NCBI GenBank assembly: GCA_020852535.1
Contig: JADZAO010000101.1
Location: 1 to 10,783, forward strand
Direction of reading: 5' to 3'
Source of the DNA: Paracoccaceae bacterium
GTDB taxonomy: Bacteria; Pseudomonadota; Alphaproteobacteria; Rhodobacterales; Rhodobacteraceae
Length of the DNA stretch: 10,783 nucleotides
Shown here in pieces: positions 7,120 through 10,783 of the stretch. Every line of letters begins with the position of its first letter. Positions within the stretch are counted from its first letter, which is position 1. The position numbers and the translations under genes are program-made. The notes below the pieces were generated by a model that saw only the letters and a program-made list of their open reading frames with translations, had not been told where the DNA came from and did not search any database.

Positions 7120-8799
7120 TTAGTTGTCACCCTTAAGCGCAGCACCAAGAATATCACCCAAAGAAGCGCCCGAATCAGACGACCCGTACTGCTCAACAGC
7201 CTCTTTCTCTTCAGCGATCTCGCGCGCCTTGATCGACAAGCCCAAACGGCGGGTCTTCGAGTCTATATTAGTCACGCGCACGTCGATGGTATCACCCACG
7301 GTGAAACGCTCAGGTCGCTGATCGGCACGGTCACGAGAGAGATCGCTACGACGAATGAACGACTTGGCACCATTGTATTCGACCTCGATACCGCCATCCT
7401 CAATCGCCGTAACCACGACCGAAACGACAGAACCGCGCTTCAAACTATCAACCGCATCGGTGAAGTTATCTTCGCCCAAAGCCTTAATCGAAAGCGAAAT
7501 ACGCTCTTTCTCGACATCCACTTCAGTAACCGCTGCCTGAACAGTATCGCCCTTACGATAGTTATTGATAGCATCTTCACCACGCTGATCCCACGAGAGA
7601 TCCGACAAGTGCACCATGCCGTCAATATCGTTGTCGAGGCCCACAAACAGACCAAATTCGGTAATGTTTTTGACTTCTCCCTCAATGTTCGACCCCACGG
7701 GATGCTGTTCAGCGAACACTTCCCACGGGTTACGCTGAGTCTGCTTAAGTCCTAGCGAAATGCGTCGCTTAGCGCTGTCGATTTCCAGTACCATAACGTC
7801 GACTTCCTGCGAGGTCGAAACGATCTTGCCGGGGTGCACGTTCTTCTTGGTCCAGCTCATTTCCGAAACGTGGACAAGACCTTCAACACCAGCTTCCAGT
7901 TCCGCAAAGGCGCCATAATCGGTAATATTTGTGACACGGCCTTTGTGAACCGAACCCAACGGATAATCTTTTTCCACAGCGTCCCACGGATCGACCTGAA
8001 GCTGTTTCATGCCTAGGCTGATGCGGTGTGTGTCCTTGTTAATCTTAATAACCTGAACCTTGATGGTTTCTCCAATAGTGAGGATCTCCGACGGATGGGT
8101 CACACGACGCCAAGCCATATCAGTCACATGCAGCAGGCCATCGACACCACCGAGATCAACGAAGGCACCGTATTCAGTAATGTTTTTCACAACACCATCA
8201 ACCGACTGGCCTTCGGTCAAGTTTCCGATGACCTCAGCACGCTGTTCGGCGCGTGATTCTTCAAGAATCGCACGACGTGAGACAACAATGTTACCACGGC
8301 GACGATCCATCTTCAGAATCTGGAACGGCTGCTTCATGCCCATCAACGGACCGGCATCGCGCACTGGGCGCACATCAACCTGCGAGCCGGGAAGAAACGC
8401 AACAGCACCGCCCAAATCGACCGTGAAACCGCCCTTAACGCGACCGAAGATCGCGCCGTCAATACGAGTCTCAGATGCGTAGGCTTTTTCCAGACGGTCC
8501 CAAGCTTCTTCACGACGGGCTTTCTCGCGACTAATGACAGCCTCACCACGAGCGTTCTCGACGCGGTCGAGATAAACCTCGACTTCATCTCCGATATTAA
8601 CCTCGGGATTTTCGCCCGGATTCGCAAATTCCTTAAGGTCGATACGACCTTCCATCTTGTAGCCGACGTCAATTATCGCCTGTCCCGCTTCAATAGCGAT
8701 GACCCGGCCTTTTACGACAGTGCCCTCTTCAGGCGTATCAATCTCGAAGCTTTCCTTCAGAAGGGCTTCGAATTCATCCATGGATGCTTTGGCGCACAT
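7120..8799 (-). CDS. rpsA: 30S ribosomal protein S1
   Basis: Large RNA-binding protein of the small ribosomal subunit that brings mRNA to the ribosome, especially messages with weak Shine-Dalgarno sites. The 559-aa length matches bacterial S1 proteins of 550-570 aa. Six S1 (OB-fold) repeats are visible at about 25-91, 107-175, 196-264, 281-351, 368-438 and 455-524. Repeats 3 to 5 carry the classic NITEYGAFVDL / GLLHVTDMAW / RISLGMKQ pattern; repeats 1 and 2 are divergent, as expected for the ribosome-binding domains. A short acidic tail ends in LGAALKGDN. ATG 8799 is preceded by AAAGGA at 8811-8816 (11 nt spacing); the Met at residue 7 (8781) is an alternative start but has a worse upstream context. 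The gene lies between cmk and ihfB and ends at a strong terminator. The leader contains a five-codon ORF and paired segments, described separately. Confidence 0.97.
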   Translation of the reverse strand: MCAKASMDEFEALLKESFEIDTPEEGTVVKGRVIAIEAGQAIIDVGYKMEGRIDLKEFANPGENPEVNIGDEVEVYLDRVENARGEAVISREKARREEAWDRLEKAYASETRIDGAIFGRVKGGFTVDLGGAVAFLPGSQVDVRPVRDAGPLMGMKQPFQILKMDRRRGNIVVSRRAILEESRAEQRAEVIGNLTEGQSVDGVVKNITEYGAFVDLGGVDGLLHVTDMAWRRVTHPSEILTIGETIKVQVIKINKDTHRISLGMKQLQVDPWDAVEKDYPLGSVHKGRVTNITDYGAFAELEAGVEGLVHVSEMSWTKKNVHPGKIVSTSQEVDVMVLEIDSAKRRISLGLKQTQRNPWEVFAEQHPVGSNIEGEVKNITEFGLFVGLDNDIDGMVHLSDLSWDQRGEDAINNYRKGDTVQAAVTEVDVEKERISLSIKALGEDNFTDAVDSLKRGSVVSVVVTAIEDGGIEVEYNGAKSFIRRSDLSRDRADQRPERFTVGDTIDVRVTNIDSKTRRLGLSIKAREIAEEKEAVEQYGSSDSGASLGDILGAALKGDN

Positions 8800-8817
8800 A
8801 TGCGAGTTATTCCTTTA

Positions 8818-8835
8818 TCAGATGTTGCTGGCCAT
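8818..8835 (-). CDS. Five-codon upstream ORF (MASNI) in the rpsA leader
   Basis: On the minus strand an ATG at 8835 opens M-A-S-N-I and stops at TGA (8818-8820), followed by an in-frame TAA. GGAG at about 8845-8848 lies roughly 9 nt before the ATG and is a better Shine-Dalgarno match than many genes here have. The stop lies 18 nt before the rpsA ATG, and the rpsA AAAGGA follows at once. The peptide itself is too short to have a recognisable function; any role would be in cis, by coupling or by opening the leader structure. Translation is an inference from the sequence only. Confidence 0.35.
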   Translation of the reverse strand: MASNI

Positions 8836-8864
8836 GCGGTTGTCTCCGCCGGTCTTTAGTGGCC
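8830..8864 (-). promoter_or_regulatory. Possible structured element in the rpsA leader
   Basis: On the minus-strand transcript an outer pairing GGCCA (8860-8864) with TGGCC (8830-8834) encloses an inner pairing GCGG (8846-8849) with CCGC (8836-8839) over a 6-nt loop. The outer stem covers the start codon of the five-codon ORF and the inner stem covers part of its GGAG. The stems are short (5 and 4 bp), so the structure is only suggestive. S1 is known to control its own synthesis in E. coli through the rpsA leader, but that leader is not conserved here and homology is not claimed. Confidence 0.3.
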
Positions 8865-8933
8865 CCAAACAGATAAAAGCGACACAATCCGGAAAACCGG
8901 CCAAACCCGACTCTTACCCTTCAGGATGCGCAG

Positions 8934-8962
8934 CCTATACAGACTTCCTTGGCTACACGCAA
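8934..8962 (-). promoter_or_regulatory. Candidate rpsA promoter
   Basis: On the minus strand TTGCGT (8957-8962) and TATAGG (8934-8939) are separated by exactly 17 bp. The preceding base makes the -35 read CTTG, which suits the alphaproteobacterial sigma-70 type. A start near 8926 gives a leader of about 127 nt before rpsA. An inverted repeat overlaps the -35 and spacer (see the repeat entry). Confidence 0.45.
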
Positions 8963-8966
8963 GGAA
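8945..8966. repeat. Inverted repeat across the candidate rpsA promoter
   Basis: TTCCTT (8945-8950) and AAGGAA (8961-8966) form a perfect 6-bp dyad with a 10-nt centre. It covers the candidate -35 hexamer and part of the spacer, the position where a repressor dimer would block RNA polymerase. Six-base dyads of this kind arise by chance fairly often, so this is tentative. Confidence 0.3.
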
Positions 8967-9294
8967 ACTTGAGAAATACCTCATTATGCCGTACAAAAAA
9001 GAAGGTACGCCGCCCATAACACGCGCTCAGAATAAGTGTGGGTGTCCGTCCCAATTCTCACAACATCCGAACGGCACCATTTCTAGATCGGCAAACCGCT
9101 CCAGCACCCATCCAATCCTCAACCACGCCCGGCAGCCCCGTCCGGAATAGTCAGCAAAGTTTTAACATCCTCTGCGTTCGTATTATAATGGAAAACCGAC
9201 CAGTACCCCCTCTACGCAACACCGCCAATAAGATACCAAAGACATACCCGTGATCAGAGCCGCCTTGCTCTCAAACCCTGCAACCGCATTTTCG
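8967..9294. other. Spacer between cmk and the rpsA promoter region
   Basis: About 330 nt with no gene I can support on either strand. There is a small hairpin just after cmk (AGAGC 9256-9260 with GCTCT 9267-9271) without a T run in the direction of transcription, so it is not a convincing terminator. A TATAAT occurs on both strands at about 9182-9189 because the site reads ATTATAAT, but neither direction has a good -35. The rest shows no repeats or obvious structure. Confidence 0.5.
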
Positions 9295-9888
9295 TCATAC
9301 CTGCTTTCCCAATTTTGCCGCGACTACAGCAACAGCTTCGGCCACTGCGGCGGCAATATCCATTGCACTCGTATCAATCACCACCGCATCCGCCGCCAGA
9401 ACGAGCGGTGCTACCGCTCGCTCGGCATCGCACCTGTCACGCTTGATCTGCTGCGCTAGGACCTCCGCTTCGTCACCACCCACCTCCAACCAGCGCCGGT
9501 GCGCACGTACTTCGGCATTTGCCGTCACAAACAGCTTCACCTCCGCTTCAGGGCAGATCACCGTTCCAATGTCCCGCCCGTCCAGCACTGCTCCACCTTC
9601 GGCCCGCGCGAAGCGCCGCTGGAACGCCAACAAAGCCTCACGTACTTGAGGAATCACCGCGACACGGCTCGCTGCCTGCCCCGCCTCAAGCGTGCGCAAA
9701 TCCCTCCGTTCTATATCGGCTGGCACCAGCCCCTGCGCCGCCACCGCCGGATCACCCCCCTTGACCCCGACGGCGCGATAAAGAAGCCCCGTATCCAAAT
9801 GCGCAAAACCAAAACGCTCAGCCACTGCCCGTGCAATGCTCCCTTTGCCCGCGGCGGCCGGCCCGTCAATCGCTACCGTAAAAATCAC
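9295..9888 (-). CDS. cmk: Cytidylate kinase (CMP/dCMP kinase)
   Basis: P-loop nucleoside monophosphate kinase that phosphorylates CMP and dCMP with ATP in pyrimidine nucleotide recycling. The 197-aa protein shows the P-loop GPAAAGKGS at 9-17, the LDTGLLYRAVG segment from 31, DGRDIGTVICPEAEVKLF from 103, which contributes substrate binding, and the lid-region RDRCDAER at 150-157 followed by the IDTS motif at 171-174. The start is GTG at 9888: it gives the family's normal N terminus (IFTVAIDGPAAAGKG) and has GGGG 8 nt upstream; no in-frame ATG fits. At 197 aa it is a little shorter than most relatives, mainly in the helix after the substrate tyrosine (residues 41-60). It lies 61 nt after aroA and upstream of rpsA, the classic aroA-cmk-rpsA order of proteobacteria. 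Confidence 0.96.
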   Translation of the reverse strand: MIFTVAIDGPAAAGKGSIARAVAERFGFAHLDTGLLYRAVGVKGGDPAVAAQGLVPADIERRDLRTLEAGQAASRVAVIPQVREALLAFQRRFARAEGGAVLDGRDIGTVICPEAEVKLFVTANAEVRAHRRWLEVGGDEAEVLAQQIKRDRCDAERAVAPLVLAADAVVIDTSAMDIAAAVAEAVAVVAAKLGKQV

Positions 9889-9949
9889 TGCTAAAGCCCC
9901 GTTTTCTGACCCAAAATATTCTCAGGGAAAGGCCCCATATACACCCAGG

Positions 9950-10783
9950 TCAACCACGCTCCAGCGTAGCACCCAGCCCCGTCATCAACCCCTCAAAAAT
10001 CGGAAAGGATGTCAGAATCGGAGAGGCGTCATCCACAGAAACCGCCGCCTTAGTCGCCATCCCGCAAACAAGGAAACTCATCGCGACCCGATGGTCCAGA
10101 TGTGTGGCACAAGTCGCGCCGCCTGGCACACCGCCTACACCCATACCGTGAACAATCAGGGTATCCTCGTCCTCTTCCACCTGCACACCGCAAGCTTCCA
10201 ACCCCCGCGCCATCGCATCAATCCGATCGCTTTCCTTCACGCGTAATTCCTTAACGCCACGCATCACAGTGCGCCCCTCAACAAAGGCCGCAACCACCGA
10301 CAGAATCGGATACTCATCAATCATGCTGGGCGCCCGCTCTTTAGGAACTTCAATACCGCGCATATTATCAGAAAATCGCACTCTCAGATCGGCCACCGGC
10401 TCACCACCCTCTTCCCGAAGATTATGGAGCTCAATCTCAGCCCCCATCTCAACCAACGTCAGGTAAAGCCCATTACGCGTCGGATTCTGACTCACACCCG
10501 GAACCATGATATCGGACCCCTCGACGATCAAGGCCGCACAGACCGGAAATGCCGCACTCGACGGATCCCGCGGCACCGTCACCCTCTGCGACCGCAACTC
10601 GGGCCTACCGGTTAGAATGATCACATTGTGCTCGGCAGTCTTTTCCACCGTCAAATCCGCTCCAAAACCTCGAAGCATACGTTCCGAATGATCGCGTGTG
10701 GGCTCCTTTTCTATCACCACAGTCTGCCCTGGCGCATTCAGTCCGGCCAGCAACACCGCCGACTTTACCTGCGCACTCGCCAC
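9950..10783 (-). CDS. aroA: 3-phosphoshikimate 1-carboxyvinyltransferase (EPSP synthase), class II type, 5' truncated
   Basis: Sixth step of the shikimate pathway: transfers the enolpyruvyl group of PEP to shikimate 3-phosphate. The frame runs off the right edge; the GTG at the edge encodes a valine inside the conserved SAQVK region, not a start. About 277 C-terminal residues are seen, with SAQVKSAVLLAGLN, RDHSERML, DPSSAAFP, NPTRNGL, the catalytic-site segments APSMIDEYPIL and LRVKESDR, and HLDHRVAMSFLV. The combination SAQ-x-K, R-x-H-x-E and N-x-T-R is the set used to define class II EPSP synthases (the Agrobacterium CP4 type), which as a group include glyphosate-insensitive enzymes. Actual tolerance cannot be judged because the N-terminal glycine loop is off the window. 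It is followed by cmk after 61 nt, likely in one transcript. The frame is intact. Confidence 0.96.
   Translation of the reverse strand: MASAQVKSAVLLAGLNAPGQTVVIEKEPTRDHSERMLRGFGADLTVEKTAEHNVIILTGRPELRSQRVTVPRDPSSAAFPVCAALIVEGSDIMVPGVSQNPTRNGLYLTLVEMGAEIELHNLREEGGEPVADLRVRFSDNMRGIEVPKERAPSMIDEYPILSVVAAFVEGRTVMRGVKELRVKESDRIDAMARGLEACGVQVEEDEDTLIVHGMGVGGVPGGATCATHLDHRVAMSFLVCGMATKAAVSVDDASPILTSFPIFEGLMTGLGATLERG

Noticed and set aside
7111..7755. 214-codon plus-strand ORF opposite the 3' half of rpsA
   Set aside because: It lies wholly antisense to a clear S1 gene, shows no recognisable domain and is explained by codon bias in rpsA.
8889..8900. CCGG-AAAA-CCGG small hairpin in the rpsA leader
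   Set aside because: Only 4 bp, no T run after it in the transcribed direction; it would not act as a terminator, and no other role can be shown.
9182..9189. TATAAT on both strands between cmk and rpsA
   Set aside because: Neither direction has a recognisable -35 at 16-18 bp, and the plus direction would only run antisense into cmk.

Overview
The window looks like a core chromosomal segment of an alphaproteobacterium, most likely a Rhodobacteraceae/Roseobacter-type organism. I base this on protein wording (alphaproteobacterial IleS, S1, IHF-beta and TrpB signatures, class II EPSPS) and on the order aroA-cmk-rpsA-ihfB-lapA-trpF-trpB. That order resembles the Rhodobacter sphaeroides region carrying trpF-aroR-trpB together with rpsA1 and cmkA. 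The DNA is less GC-rich than many Rhodobacter genomes and some spacers are long (about 500-580 nt), which may mean a lineage with relaxed genome streamlining. Species cannot be named from the sequence.

Layout, plus strand: the 3' part of prmA (ribosomal protein L11 methyltransferase; 5' end outside the window), then a 580-nt spacer with a candidate promoter, hairpins and a T tract, then a complete ileS (isoleucyl-tRNA synthetase). A 154-nt convergent spacer separates ileS from the opposite-strand cluster.

Layout, minus strand, in transcription order (right to left): aroA (EPSP synthase, 5' end outside the window), cmk (CMP kinase), a 495-nt spacer holding the rpsA promoter and a leader with a five-codon upstream ORF, rpsA (six S1 domains) ending at a clear intrinsic terminator, then ihfB with its own candidate promoter, a small LapA-domain membrane protein, trpF and trpB. 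trpF starts two bases after the lapA stop, so the two are probably translationally coupled. trpA is not next to trpB in this window.

Functionally the cluster mixes aromatic amino-acid synthesis (aroA, trpF, trpB) with translation and nucleotide supply (cmk, rpsA, ileS, prmA) and a nucleoid protein (ihfB). I found no mobile element, CRISPR array, tRNA, phage gene, defence system or unknown multi-gene system. The items worth a second look are the rpsA leader, the ileS leader, the short trpF-trpB gap where related genomes carry aroR, and a few residue-level variants.
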